DNA from: GCA-003244245 sp049673305
GTDB lineage: Bacteria > Actinomycetota > Actinomycetes > Mycobacteriales > Pseudonocardiaceae
Direction of reading: 5' to 3'
DNA length: 64,000 nucleotides
Assembly: GCA_049673305.1 (NCBI GenBank)
Contig: JBATXM010000185.1
Span: 16,799 to 80,798 of the forward strand
Part shown: piece after piece, positions 51,563 to 59,169 of the stretch
How the letters are laid out: the number at the start of each line of letters is the position of its first letter
Position numbering within the stretch: the stretch's first letter is position 1
Made by a program: the position numbers and the translations under genes
Notes under the pieces: model-generated
What the model was told of the DNA's origin: nothing
The model's database searches: none
The model's input: only the letters and a program-made list of their open reading frames with translations

Positions 51563-53008
51563 TTATTCGTAAATTCCTTCGACCCGCCAACACCCTGCCT
51601 CGCAGGCCAGCAACACCGCGAGCGGCTCTTCAGCGGGTTGGGCATCGAGCACCGCCTGCAGCCGCGCGCAACGCATCCCACCACCAGGCGCCCACCAACG
51701 CTCCTCGACCGGCCACGGCCCCGCCCAGGCCAGCACCCGACGCGGCGGATGCCCGTCCACCGCGATGCGGTGCGGGACACTCGTGAGCATCCCTCGCCCG
51801 CTCACCCCGACCACTGCTCCAGCATCGTTGAGTACCTCGGCGGGTAGCGGCCGGGTAGGTACCCGGGATGGGGATGGCGCGGGCAGCCGGCCTGGCCAGG
51901 GAGATTCCGCGTCACGCGCCGGAGTGAGATCGTCACCCCAGGGCACCAGGCGGGTCCGATCGGTGGGGTCCCGGCCACCGCCGAGCACTCCGATGAGTAC
52001 CGCCTCAGGCCCCAGCATTCCCTGTACCCGGACCAACGCCCGCCCAGCCCGCTCGTCGTCTTCCCCCGACTCCCCCCACAGCCCACGCTGCAGGGCCTGC
52101 CCGCCGATCACCTCCACCGGGATCAGCCGCAGCAGCGTGATGCCCGCGCTGGGGCGTGATCCGCGGCACGTCAGCCAGCCGTCCAGCTGCCAGCGCACCC
52201 GGTCGGCGATGCCGGATGCGGTCAGCGGCCCGGCACAGCGCCACACCCGGTGCAGCTCCTCGTCCGCCTCGGTGCAGGCGCTGATCCCGAGCCGGACGCA
52301 AGCCAGACCTCGGCAGGCCAGTGCGGTGTGCAACTGCGCCGCAGGTTCCCGGGAGGCGAATGCCGCCGGTTCGACCCGTTCCAGTGGCGGGTCGAACCGA
52401 CGGGTGACAGTGAGCTCGACCGGCGGGTCGCGGCGGGCCAGCGGGCGATCGTCGAGCCCCCGGGCAAGCCGGTGCGCCCGCACCCCGTCGAGGCCGAACC
52501 GGGAGGCGACGTCGTCGACGGGCAGCGCGGCGAACGCGCCAAGAGTGCGCAGCCCCAGCCGGTGCAGCAGGTCCACCAGCGCGGCCCGACCAGCCACGGT
52601 CCGATCATCTGCGGTCCGACCAGCCGTGGTGACAGCAGGTTGGCACAGCTCGGCAATGCTCAGCATGGCGAGAAAGCCGGCTGAGCCCTCGGGGGGCACC
52701 AGGAGGCCACGATGCGCGGCCAGGGTAGCGGCGAACAGGCCGTCGGCGATGCCGACCTGGCAGGTCACCCCGGCCTGCGCGGCGACCACATCGACAATCC
52801 GCTCAGCCACCGTGGATTCGCCGCCGAAGTACCGGGTTGGGCCACCGGCCGGCACCGCGACCAGGCCGGGGCGCACCACCTCCACGCCGGGTGCCAGGGT
52901 TTCGACCGCCGCGACCACTGGCTCAAACATTCGGGCGTCCCGGTCTGGATCGTCGGTGAGCACGGCCAGCTCCGGGCACCAGACCACCACCACCCGGGCA
53001 GCGGCCAT
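51563..53008 (-). CDS. imuB: Y-family polymerase-like mutasome protein ImuB
   Basis: 481 residues from the ATG at 53008, overlapping the imuA' stop (TGATG). It begins AARVVVVWCPELAVLTDDPD, the Y-family palm but without the catalytic carboxylates, as in ImuB. Palm/finger sequence follows (VAVPAGGPTRYFGGE, VGIADGLFAATLAAHRGLLV), then the little-finger domain and a C-terminal region that binds the beta clamp and DnaE2. It acts as a hub for DnaE2 and ImuA'. Stop at 51563. Confidence 0.9.
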   Translation of the reverse strand: MAAARVVVVWCPELAVLTDDPDRDARMFEPVVAAVETLAPGVEVVRPGLVAVPAGGPTRYFGGESTVAERIVDVVAAQAGVTCQVGIADGLFAATLAAHRGLLVPPEGSAGFLAMLSIAELCQPAVTTAGRTADDRTVAGRAALVDLLHRLGLRTLGAFAALPVDDVASRFGLDGVRAHRLARGLDDRPLARRDPPVELTVTRRFDPPLERVEPAAFASREPAAQLHTALACRGLACVRLGISACTEADEELHRVWRCAGPLTASGIADRVRWQLDGWLTCRGSRPSAGITLLRLIPVEVIGGQALQRGLWGESGEDDERAGRALVRVQGMLGPEAVLIGVLGGGRDPTDRTRLVPWGDDLTPARDAESPWPGRLPAPSPSRVPTRPLPAEVLNDAGAVVGVSGRGMLTSVPHRIAVDGHPPRRVLAWAGPWPVEERWWAPGGGMRCARLQAVLDAQPAEEPLAVLLACEAGCWRVEGIYE

Positions 53009-53706
53009 CAGCCCACCGCCCTCATCGCTTTCATCGGCGGAGTCAGGTCCGCGAGCGCCTCCGCCACCGGGCCGCCGGGACCGGGCAGCAGCAAGCGGGC
53101 GGTGCGCGGCCGAGCCGCCGCACCGCGGCCGACTGCGCGCACCACGACTTCGCGGCTGCGCAGCCGCCCATATCCGGCCTCGGCGCCATGCCATGCCTCG
53201 GCACGGCAGTCCAACTCGACTTCCGCACCTGGCCATCGACCGAGCGGGAGCAGTACCGACCCGCGGTGGCGGGCTCGGGCAGCCAGGGATCGCCGAGCGC
53301 CGGGGGATATCCGGTCCACACCGGCCAGCGCCACCAGGCCCACCCCGTCGAGCAGGGCCGCAGCCACTGGCGCGGGATCCGATCCAGGTCGGGGGACCAG
53401 CGCCAGCCGCTGCACCACCACCCCCGCCTCGGCCGCAGCCAGCAGCCCGAGGTCACCGACGCCGACCACCGCGACCCAGGCTCCCTGCGCGGTGGCCGCA
53501 GCCAGCAGCGCCAGCAGCAGCGCCGTCGAGCCGTGCACCGCGACTACCGACCCTCGGCGCAGCCCACCGCCAGGCAGCAGTGGCGCGAGCGGTTCAACCA
53601 CGGGAAACGGCTGCCGACCACCGGGGACGTCAAACCGTTCCCGCAGCGTCGACGCGGGGACAACCGGCATCCGCTGCAGCACCGATGCGATGCCCGCACT
53701 CACCAT
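53008..53706 (-). CDS. imuA': Mutasome protein ImuA'
   Basis: 232 residues, ATG at 53706. RecA-like fold with degenerate P-loop (SVVAVHGSTALLLALLAAAT) and VALAGVDRISPGARRSL. The end, LTPPMKAMRAVG, approximates the C-terminal motif of the family. It works with ImuB and DnaE2 in SOS mutagenesis. The start overlaps the stop of a 30-codon leader ORF (ATGGTGA), suggesting translational coupling to a LexA-controlled leaderless transcript. Confidence 0.88.
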   Translation of the reverse strand: MVSAGIASVLQRMPVVPASTLRERFDVPGGRQPFPVVEPLAPLLPGGGLRRGSVVAVHGSTALLLALLAAATAQGAWVAVVGVGDLGLLAAAEAGVVVQRLALVPRPGSDPAPVAAALLDGVGLVALAGVDRISPGARRSLAARARHRGSVLLPLGRWPGAEVELDCRAEAWHGAEAGYGRLRSREVVVRAVGRGAAARPRTARLLLPGPGGPVAEALADLTPPMKAMRAVG

Positions 53707-53792
53707 CCCGCAGCCTCCCCACGAGTGGATGCCACAGCGTCAGCCGCCGCACCCAGATCCGCTGCGGGGAAGGCAGCGCAGGTACCGAACAT
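53700..53792 (-). CDS. Leader peptide ORF overlapping imuA'
   Basis: 30 codons starting at the ATG 5 nt after the -10 of the SOS promoter: MFGTCAAFPAADLGAAADAV then a short hydrophilic end. Its TGA overlaps the ATG of imuA' (GGATGGTGA). It is predicted to be translated from a leaderless mRNA and to deliver ribosomes to imuA', which lacks a ribosome site of its own. Not tested; the peptide itself has no recognised family. Confidence 0.55.
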   Translation of the reverse strand: MFGTCAAFPAADLGAAADAVASTRGEAAGW

Positions 53793-53797
53793 GAGAC

Positions 53798-53826
53798 AGT
53801 ATCGAACACATGTTCCCCTATGGCAA
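53798..53826 (-). promoter_or_regulatory. SOS promoter with LexA box of the imuA'-imuB operon
   Basis: LexA box TCGAAC-ACAT-GTTCCC at 53802-53817. On the minus strand -35 TTGCCA (53821-53826), 17-bp spacer, -10 GATACT (53798-53803), so LexA would cover the promoter. The same geometry as the dnaE2 promoter. Confidence 0.85.
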
Positions 53827-53854
53827 CACCCCGCAGCCGAGCCGCCGTGCAGGG

Positions 53855-53917
53855 CGCTATTCGGAGCCGAATAGCGGTTTCGGACCCGCACAGGGCGCTA
53901 TTCGGCTCCGAATGGCG
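53855..53917. repeat. Pair of 22-bp palindromes
   Basis: CGCTATTCGG-AG-CCGAATAGCG at 53855-53876 and CGCTATTCGG-CT-CCGAATGGCG at 53896-53917, each preceded by GGG, with cruciform or hairpin potential. Between imuA' and a degenerate hypothetical locus; possibly a chromosomal repeat family. Confidence 0.8.
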
Positions 53918-54111
53918 GGGTCCGCACCGGCCGGGGACAAGGCGGGTGGTCATGTCGAGGTTCGCGGACGACGGCGTGGGGCGGGAACCCGTTGTCGCCG
54001 AGGGGGACACTTCAGTGGCACCGCCGTGATCGCCCGGTGGCTGCGCCAGGCGTGGCGGCGCTACCGGGAGCAGGCCGCCGGGGCTGCCATGCTCGCCGCC
54101 TAGTCCTCGGG

Positions 54112-54453
54112 GTGCTCGGATACGGGGAGCAGAATCCGCACTTGTCCGTGGCCGACCGGTTCTACACCGGGGTGCGCCGCACCCGGCATCTGGTCGCGGC
54201 GTGCGGGGAGGACGCGGTCAACGCTGAGGTGGCCCCGCTATCAGGATGGCCGCAGCTCGTCGGCGATCAAGATTCCCTCACCGCCACCGGCTCGGTCAGC
54301 TATGAGTTCTTCAACATCTACCAGGCCAGGCCGGCTGCGTTGTTTGACACCCACGCTGACCTGCTCACCTCCCAGGGCGGCAGCCTCCCACATCTGGTGA
54401 TCCTCGAAGCGGGACGGTTCACGACAACCCTGGTCCTCGAGGCAGCCCGCTGA
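54112..54453 (+). CDS. Hypothetical protein, probably a frameshifted fragment
   Basis: 113 residues from a GTG: GYGEQNPHLSVADRFYTGVR, TATGSVSYEFFNIYQARPAA and LPHLVILEAGRFTTTLVLEA are well-formed coding sequence. Just upstream in another frame, IARWLRQAWRRYREQAAGAA ends in a TAG at 54101-54103. Downstream in a third frame, RLRITLVVPDADAQTAAVVY continues toward 54624. These look like parts of one gene broken twice. No family recognised and no good ribosome site. Confidence 0.4.
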   Translation: MLGYGEQNPHLSVADRFYTGVRRTRHLVAACGEDAVNAEVAPLSGWPQLVGDQDSLTATGSVSYEFFNIYQARPAALFDTHADLLTSQGGSLPHLVILEAGRFTTTLVLEAAR

Positions 54454-54549
54454 TGGGGACTCGATCGTCCACACCCGACGGGGCGGCTACGGATCACGCT
54501 GGTCGTCCCGGACGCCGACGCCCAGACCGCGGCGGTGGTCTACCTGGGT

Positions 54550-54579
54550 GAGTGTGGCGCGACCTTCCGCGCCACACTC
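54550..54579. terminator. 12-bp stem hairpin
   Basis: GAGTGTGGCGCG / CGCGCCACACTC with a 6-nt loop, downstream of the fragmented ORF and facing the end of the SRPBCC gene. It can end transcription from either side. Confidence 0.55.
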
Positions 54580-54634
54580 CTCATGAGTGCCGGGTTCTGC
54601 CCGAGGAGTGTCGCGACCGGCTGAGGGGCTGGCG

Positions 54635-55033
54635 TTAGTGGCGTTCAAGCACCTGCTTGAGCACGGTGAGATCGGCGGTCACGGCCTCGGCGTCACGCGC
54701 GAAGTCCTCGTCGTTCATCCCTGGCCGCCGGCGCAGCGTGAACACCACCTCGCAGCCGCTTCCATCGGCGATGACGCGCATCGGGTTGTAGACGGTCTCG
54801 CCCGAGGGCAACGTGACGTCGTGATCGAGGATGCCGTGTTCATTGCGCTCGGCGAAGGCGACGACGATCCGCCCCATGGGCGAGTCCGCGACCCAGCGCC
54901 CATCAACTCTCTGGACCGAGCTACCGAGCCCAGCGGCCCATTCCGGCAGGTTGGCCGGGCGTGAAGCGTAGTCATAGACCTCGGTGACAGGCCGGTCGAT
55001 CGCTATGCTGATATGCCTGGATTCCGATGTCAT
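54635..55033 (-). CDS. SRPBCC family (START/polyketide cyclase-like) protein
   Basis: 132 residues from the ATG at 55033. The helix-grip fold pattern is clear: ISIAIDRPVTEVYDYASRPA, NLPEWAAGLGSSVQRVDGRW, GRIVVAFAERNEHGILDHDV, CEVVFTLRRRPGMNDEDFAR and a long C-terminal helix. Such proteins bind hydrophobic ligands. Ligand unknown. Divergent from the SAM hydroxide adenosyltransferase gene by 100 bp. Confidence 0.82.
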   Translation of the reverse strand: MTSESRHISIAIDRPVTEVYDYASRPANLPEWAAGLGSSVQRVDGRWVADSPMGRIVVAFAERNEHGILDHDVTLPSGETVYNPMRVIADGSGCEVVFTLRRRPGMNDEDFARDAEAVTADLTVLKQVLERH

Positions 55034-55133
55034 GCTGGGATCCTGCCGCGTACCACTGACATCGCGAACGTCAGGACGCCCATAGCCCAGCAAGAACTCC
55101 GCCAAGGAGTAGCGACGGCGCACACTGGGTGGC

Positions 55134-55949
55134 GTGGCGGGCTTTGGTTGGATCTCCCTGTGTACCGACTATGGCTGGCGGGATGGGTTCGTGGCCGCCT
55201 GCCACGGCGTCATCGCCAGGATCGCGCCGAGGGCGCGGGTGCTGGACGTGACGCATGCGATCGGGCCGGGCGACGTGCGTCACGGCTCGGTGGTGCTCGC
55301 CGACACGCTGCCCTGGCTGCCACCAGCGGTGCATGTCGCGGTCGTCGACCCCGGGGTCGGTACGGCGCGGCGCGGGGTCGCGCTGGTCAGTGGCGAGGCT
55401 GTGCTGGTCGGCCCGGACAACGGGCTGCTGATTCCCGCGGCGCGGGCCCTGGGCACGGTGCGCGCCGCTTACCAGCTCGTCGAGCCCCGCTACCAGTTGC
55501 CGACAGTCAGCGCGACATTCCATGGCCGTGACGTGTTCGCGCCGGCCGCCGCGCATCTGGCTCTCGGCGTGCCCCCAGACGCGCTGGGGCCCGTGGTTGA
55601 CCTGGCGTCGCTGGTCAGCCTCCCGGCGCCGGTGTGCCAGGTGGACGGTGGCCGGATCCGGGTGGAGGTGCTGAGCGTGGACCACTTCGGCAACGTGGCG
55701 CTGGCCGCAGGAGCGGCTGAGCTGGCCGCGATCGGCCTGCGGAGCGGGGAGCCGGCGACACTGCGATGGCCCACCGGCGCGCGGCGCGTGTGCCTGGGCG
55801 CGACATTCGCCGACGTGGCGCACGGCGAGCTCGTCGCGCTGCTTGACGCCGCTGGGCATCTCGCGGTGGCCTGTCATGGCGGCTCGGCGGCCAGCCACAC
55901 TGGACTGCGGCCCGGCGAGGTGGTCGAGGTGAGTGTCAGTCCCGAGTGA
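55134..55949 (+). CDS. SAM hydroxide adenosyltransferase (DUF62 family)
   Basis: 271 residues, GTG start. Related to fluorinase and chlorinase, but with the hydrolytic set: ISLCTDYGWRDGFVAACHGV (Asp), ARVLDVTHAIGPGDVRHGSV (His), VHVAVVDPGVGTARRGVALV and VGPDNGLLIPAARAL. The C-terminal domain has VLSVDHFGNVALAAGAAELA. DUF62 enzymes split S-adenosylmethionine with water into adenosine and methionine. A halogenase role is unlikely: no residue set or cluster supports it, although a haloperoxidase is encoded 4 kb away. Confidence 0.88.
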   Translation: MAGFGWISLCTDYGWRDGFVAACHGVIARIAPRARVLDVTHAIGPGDVRHGSVVLADTLPWLPPAVHVAVVDPGVGTARRGVALVSGEAVLVGPDNGLLIPAARALGTVRAAYQLVEPRYQLPTVSATFHGRDVFAPAAAHLALGVPPDALGPVVDLASLVSLPAPVCQVDGGRIRVEVLSVDHFGNVALAAGAAELAAIGLRSGEPATLRWPTGARRVCLGATFADVAHGELVALLDAAGHLAVACHGGSAASHTGLRPGEVVEVSVSPE

Positions 55950-55952
55950 GTG

Positions 55953-57530
55953 TCAGTGCGCGAAGTGCCGGGTCCCGGTGAGGTAGAGCGGCACGCCGGC
56001 GGCCTGCGCGGCGGCGATCACCTCGGCGTCGCGAATCGATCCCCCGGGCTGCACCACGGCGCGAACCCCAGCGTCGAGCAGCACCGCCAGCCCGTCGGGG
56101 AACGGGAAGAACGCGTCCGAGGCGGCCACCGAACCCGCCGCCCGCAACCCGGCTCGGCTGACCGCGAGCCGGGCCGCGTCCACCCGGTTCACCTGCCCCA
56201 TGCCGATGCCGACGGTGGCCGCCCGCACGGCGAGCAGGATCGCGTTGGAGCGCACCGCGCGGCAGGCCCGCCAGGCGAAGGCCAGCTCAGCCAGAGTCGG
56301 AGCGTCCACTGGTGCACCGGCGGCCAGCGTCCACGACGCCGGATCGTCGCCCGGGGCGTCGATCGCGTCCCGGGTCTGGCGCAGCAGCCCGCCGGACAGC
56401 GCCCGGAACTCGACACCGCCACGCTCCGGCGGCGCGACCACCAGCAGCCGGAGATTCTTCTTGCGGGCCAGCACGTCCACCGCACCTTGGGCATACGAAG
56501 GGGCCAGCAGCACTTCAGTGAACACCTCGCTCACCTGTTTGGCCAGCTCGACGGTGACCTCGCGGTTCACCGCGATCACCGCACCGAACGCACTCACTGG
56601 GTCGCAGGCATGCGCCCTGCGGTGCGCGTCAGCGATGTCCCCGGTGAGCGACACCGCGATACCGCACGGGTTGGCGTGCTTGATGATCGCCACGCAGGCG
56701 CCGTCGTGGTCATGCGCGGCCCGCCACGCCGCGTCGGCGTCGGCATAGTTGTTGTAGGACATCTCCTTGCCGTGCAGCTGCCGCGCATGCGCCAGCCCCC
56801 GCGCGCCCCCAGCGACGTACAGGGCGGCTCGCTGGTGCGGGTTCTCCCCGTAACGCAACGCCGCCGCACGCCGCCAGGAAGCGCCCACCCACGAGGGAAA
56901 CCCGGCATCGCCAGGAGCTTCGGCATCTCCAGGGGCTGATGACCCCATCCAGGACGCCACAGCGATGTCGTAGTCAGCGGTGTGTCGAAACGCGGCGAGC
57001 GCCAGCGCCTGGCGTTGCGCCAGAGTGAATCCACCATCTCGGACCGCGTTCAGCACGTCGAGGTAGGTCGTCGGGTCCACCACCACGGCCACCGAGGCGT
57101 GGTTCTTCGCGGCAGCCCGCATCAGCGCTGGGCCACCGATGTCAATCTGTTCGACACACTCGGCAAAACCTGTCCCGGAGGCCACGGTGGCCTCGAAGGG
57201 GTACAGGTTGACGACCAGCAACTCAAACGGCGCGATGTCCAGGGTGGCCAGCTGGGCCACGTGTTCAGGTCTGCGGGTGTCGGCGAGCAACCCGGCGTGC
57301 ACCCGGGGGTGCAGGGTTTTGACCCGCCCGTCCAGGCATTCCGGGAAACCAGTGAGCTCCTCGACCCGGGTCACCGGCACCCCTGCGCCAGCGATCACGC
57401 TCGCCGTCGAGCCGGTGGAGACAATCCCCACCCCAGCCGCGTGCAACCCGGTGGCCAGCTCCAGCAGACCGCTCTTGTCCGACACGCTCAGCAACGCCCT
57501 GCGCACCAGCCGGCGATCGTCGAGGGTCAT
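55953..57530 (-). CDS. purH: Bifunctional AICAR formyltransferase/IMP cyclohydrolase
   Basis: 525 residues from the ATG at 57530 (MTLDDRRLVRRALLSVSDKS). N-terminal IMPCH (MGS-like) part: GIVSTGSTASVIAGAGVPV, EELTGFPECLDGRVKTLHPR and NLYPFEATVASG. C-terminal AICARFT part: ALRYGENPHQRAALYVAGG, KHANPCGIAVSL and the final GGSIRDAEVIAAAQ. It catalyses the last two steps of IMP synthesis and is cotranscribed with purN 12 bp upstream. Confidence 0.96.
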   Translation of the reverse strand: MTLDDRRLVRRALLSVSDKSGLLELATGLHAAGVGIVSTGSTASVIAGAGVPVTRVEELTGFPECLDGRVKTLHPRVHAGLLADTRRPEHVAQLATLDIAPFELLVVNLYPFEATVASGTGFAECVEQIDIGGPALMRAAAKNHASVAVVVDPTTYLDVLNAVRDGGFTLAQRQALALAAFRHTADYDIAVASWMGSSAPGDAEAPGDAGFPSWVGASWRRAAALRYGENPHQRAALYVAGGARGLAHARQLHGKEMSYNNYADADAAWRAAHDHDGACVAIIKHANPCGIAVSLTGDIADAHRRAHACDPVSAFGAVIAVNREVTVELAKQVSEVFTEVLLAPSYAQGAVDVLARKKNLRLLVVAPPERGGVEFRALSGGLLRQTRDAIDAPGDDPASWTLAAGAPVDAPTLAELAFAWRACRAVRSNAILLAVRAATVGIGMGQVNRVDAARLAVSRAGLRAAGSVAASDAFFPFPDGLAVLLDAGVRAVVQPGGSIRDAEVIAAAQAAGVPLYLTGTRHFAH

Positions 57531-57541
57531 GCAGTAAGAGC

Positions 57542-58150
57542 TTATCGTCTGGCGCCGGTGCACCCCCGGCGGGCCAGCTCGGCAATGACGTCCACCAGCA
57601 ACCGTCGCTCCACAATCTTGATCCGCTCATGCAACTGCTGCTCAGTGTCATCAGGCAGCACCTCGACGGCGCGCTGGGCCAGGATCGGGCCAGTGTCCAC
57701 CCCGGCGTCCACCAGGTGCACGGTGGCGCCGGTCACCTGAACACCGTGCGCCAGCGCACGGGCCACCGGGTGCAGGCCGGGAAACGCGGGTAGCAGCGCG
57801 GGATGAGTGTTGAGGACGCGGCCACCGAAGCGGTGCAGGAAAACCGGGCCGAGGATCTTCATGAACCCGGCGGTGACGACCAGATCCGGCGCCTGCGCGG
57901 CGACCGCATCGGTGAGCGCAGCGTCCCACGACGCCCGGTCGGGATGCTGGGCCAGCTCGACGACGAAGGTGGGCAGCCCTCGATTTACGGCGCGCTCTAG
58001 TGCTGCGGTGCCGGCCCGGTCCGCGCCGACGGCGACGACTTGAGCGGGATAATCCGGGCCGGCGACGTCCAGCAATGCCTGCAGCAGCGTCCCGGCACCG
58101 GACACCAGGACAACGACCCGGGTCGGGATCGGCAGGCGAAGCTGATCCAC
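57542..58150 (-). CDS. purN: Phosphoribosylglycinamide formyltransferase
   Basis: 202 residues. Transfers formyl from 10-formyl-THF to GAR. Phosphate loop VVLVSGAGTLLQALLDVAGP; catalytic region LVVTAGFMKILGPVFLHRFG and LNTHPALLPAFPGLHPVARA, with GATVHLVDAGVDTGPILAQR carrying the catalytic Asp. It heads the purN-purH pair; a 15-bp palindrome lies 53 bp upstream. Confidence 0.95.
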   Translation of the reverse strand: MDQLRLPIPTRVVVLVSGAGTLLQALLDVAGPDYPAQVVAVGADRAGTAALERAVNRGLPTFVVELAQHPDRASWDAALTDAVAAQAPDLVVTAGFMKILGPVFLHRFGGRVLNTHPALLPAFPGLHPVARALAHGVQVTGATVHLVDAGVDTGPILAQRAVEVLPDDTEQQLHERIKIVERRLLVDVIAELARRGCTGARR

Positions 58151-58202
58151 GGTCAGCGCGGACTCCTGGCAGCACGGGAAACGACGAGTTCACGCCGGGT
58201 AC

Positions 58203-58217
58203 CCACGTGACACGTGG
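58203..58217. promoter_or_regulatory. Palindrome upstream of purN
   Basis: CCACGTG-A-CACGTGG, perfect 7+1+7, located 53 bp upstream of the purN start on the minus strand. Position fits an operator at the purNH promoter; the protein that would bind is unknown. Confidence 0.45.
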
Positions 58218-58220
58218 CGC

Positions 58221-58248
58221 GATGCCAGGCCCGTGCGGGCCTGGCATC
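58221..58248 (-). terminator. Terminator hairpin behind the small acidic protein gene
   Basis: Stem GATGCCAGGCCC / GGGCCTGGCATC with a 4-nt loop, about 30 bp past the stop of the 69-residue gene and before the purN promoter. Confidence 0.65.
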
Positions 58249-58276
58249 GATCTTACTCAGTCGTTGGATCCTCGAC

Positions 58277-58486
58277 TCAGTGTTCGGTGCGGGACCGGTC
58301 TACCCCCTTCTCTCCCCTCTTCTCAGCTCCCTTCTTGAGATCACTCGGAGGGTTCTCAGCCGTGGCCGGATCCGGTTCTTCCTCACCCGCGCCGAGATCC
58401 GTCGCTTCGTGTTCCTGCCGCACGTTCTCTTTTATCTCCTCTGCCGAAGAAGACGTGCCTTCCGTCGGAGCGTGAGATTCAGACAT
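58277..58486 (-). CDS. Small acidic disordered protein
   Basis: 69 residues, ATG with GGGGAG upstream. Composition is dominated by Glu, Asp, Ser, Lys and Pro with no hydrophobic core (SSSAEEIKENVRQEHEATDL, KKGAEKRGEKGVDRSRTEH), so intrinsically disordered. Good ribosome site and a terminator downstream support a real gene. Function unknown. Confidence 0.6.
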   Translation of the reverse strand: MSESHAPTEGTSSSAEEIKENVRQEHEATDLGAGEEEPDPATAENPPSDLKKGAEKRGEKGVDRSRTEH

Positions 58487-58656
58487 CGTTGACTCCCCTC
58501 ACTATTCAGGCGAAAAATCCGTGCATCAACCGGGCCTGACTGTACCGTGAGGTCCCTGCATCGGCCACCGCTCACGTAGCCCGGACGAGTGCATGGGTTG
58601 CTACTCCGATAGCGTGCCGCAGCCAGGCGTCTGCCCAGACGTCCGCGGAGGGGTGC

Positions 58657-59169
58657 ATGTCGTTCTACGGGGACCCAGACGAGCTCGATCGCCTCGCCGG
58701 GCAGATCGGAAGACACGCAGCGGACGTGCGTACCCGTGGCGGTGAGATGGCCGCCCGGGCTCGTGCGATGCAGTGGAAATCCGTGGCTGCTGACCGGGCG
58801 CGGGAGACAGTGGCCGGCGATCGCCGCCAGCTCGAGGAGACCGCGCGGCAGCTGGACGAGGCGGCCACCTTGCTGCGACGGCACGCGCAGGAGGTCCGGG
58901 AGATCATCGCGAAGATCGCAATGTTCGAGCAGACAGTCGTCAACTGGTTCGACAGTGCGATCACGATGTTCGACCAGGCGATAGACGAGTTCGAGAATCT
59001 GGTGTCCGACATCGCCCGGGGGGTGGTCCGCGGGTTTGACGGCGGACAACCGGAGCCGCCCACGCCGCCGTGGCAAGGTTGGCCGCACCAGCCGGACAAC
59101 CTGCCGCCTCCGGGGGACAAGCGGTGGCTGGAGGTTGGCGAATTCATGCAAAGACAAGGGGTGATCTGA
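58657..59169 (+). CDS. WXG100-like type VII secretion protein
   Basis: 170 residues. The first 100 residues form a helical hairpin with W40-K-S in RAMQWKSVAADRARETVAGD as the WXG-type turn. A second amphipathic helix pair follows (FEQTVVNWFDSAITMFDQAI) and then a Pro/Trp-rich tail (EPPTPPWQGWPHQPDNLPPP). It heads a four-gene operon with an EspG-like protein, a hydrolase fusion and a lipoprotein. Likely a secretion partner or targeting factor for the hydrolase. Confidence 0.72.
   Translation: MSFYGDPDELDRLAGQIGRHAADVRTRGGEMAARARAMQWKSVAADRARETVAGDRRQLEETARQLDEAATLLRRHAQEVREIIAKIAMFEQTVVNWFDSAITMFDQAIDEFENLVSDIARGVVRGFDGGQPEPPTPPWQGWPHQPDNLPPPGDKRWLEVGEFMQRQGVI

Noticed and set aside
55134..55949. 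Fluorinase or chlorinase
   Set aside because: Same superfamily, but the sequence fits the hydrolytic DUF62 type and there is no halometabolite cluster; the nearby haloperoxidase is an unrelated mechanism.
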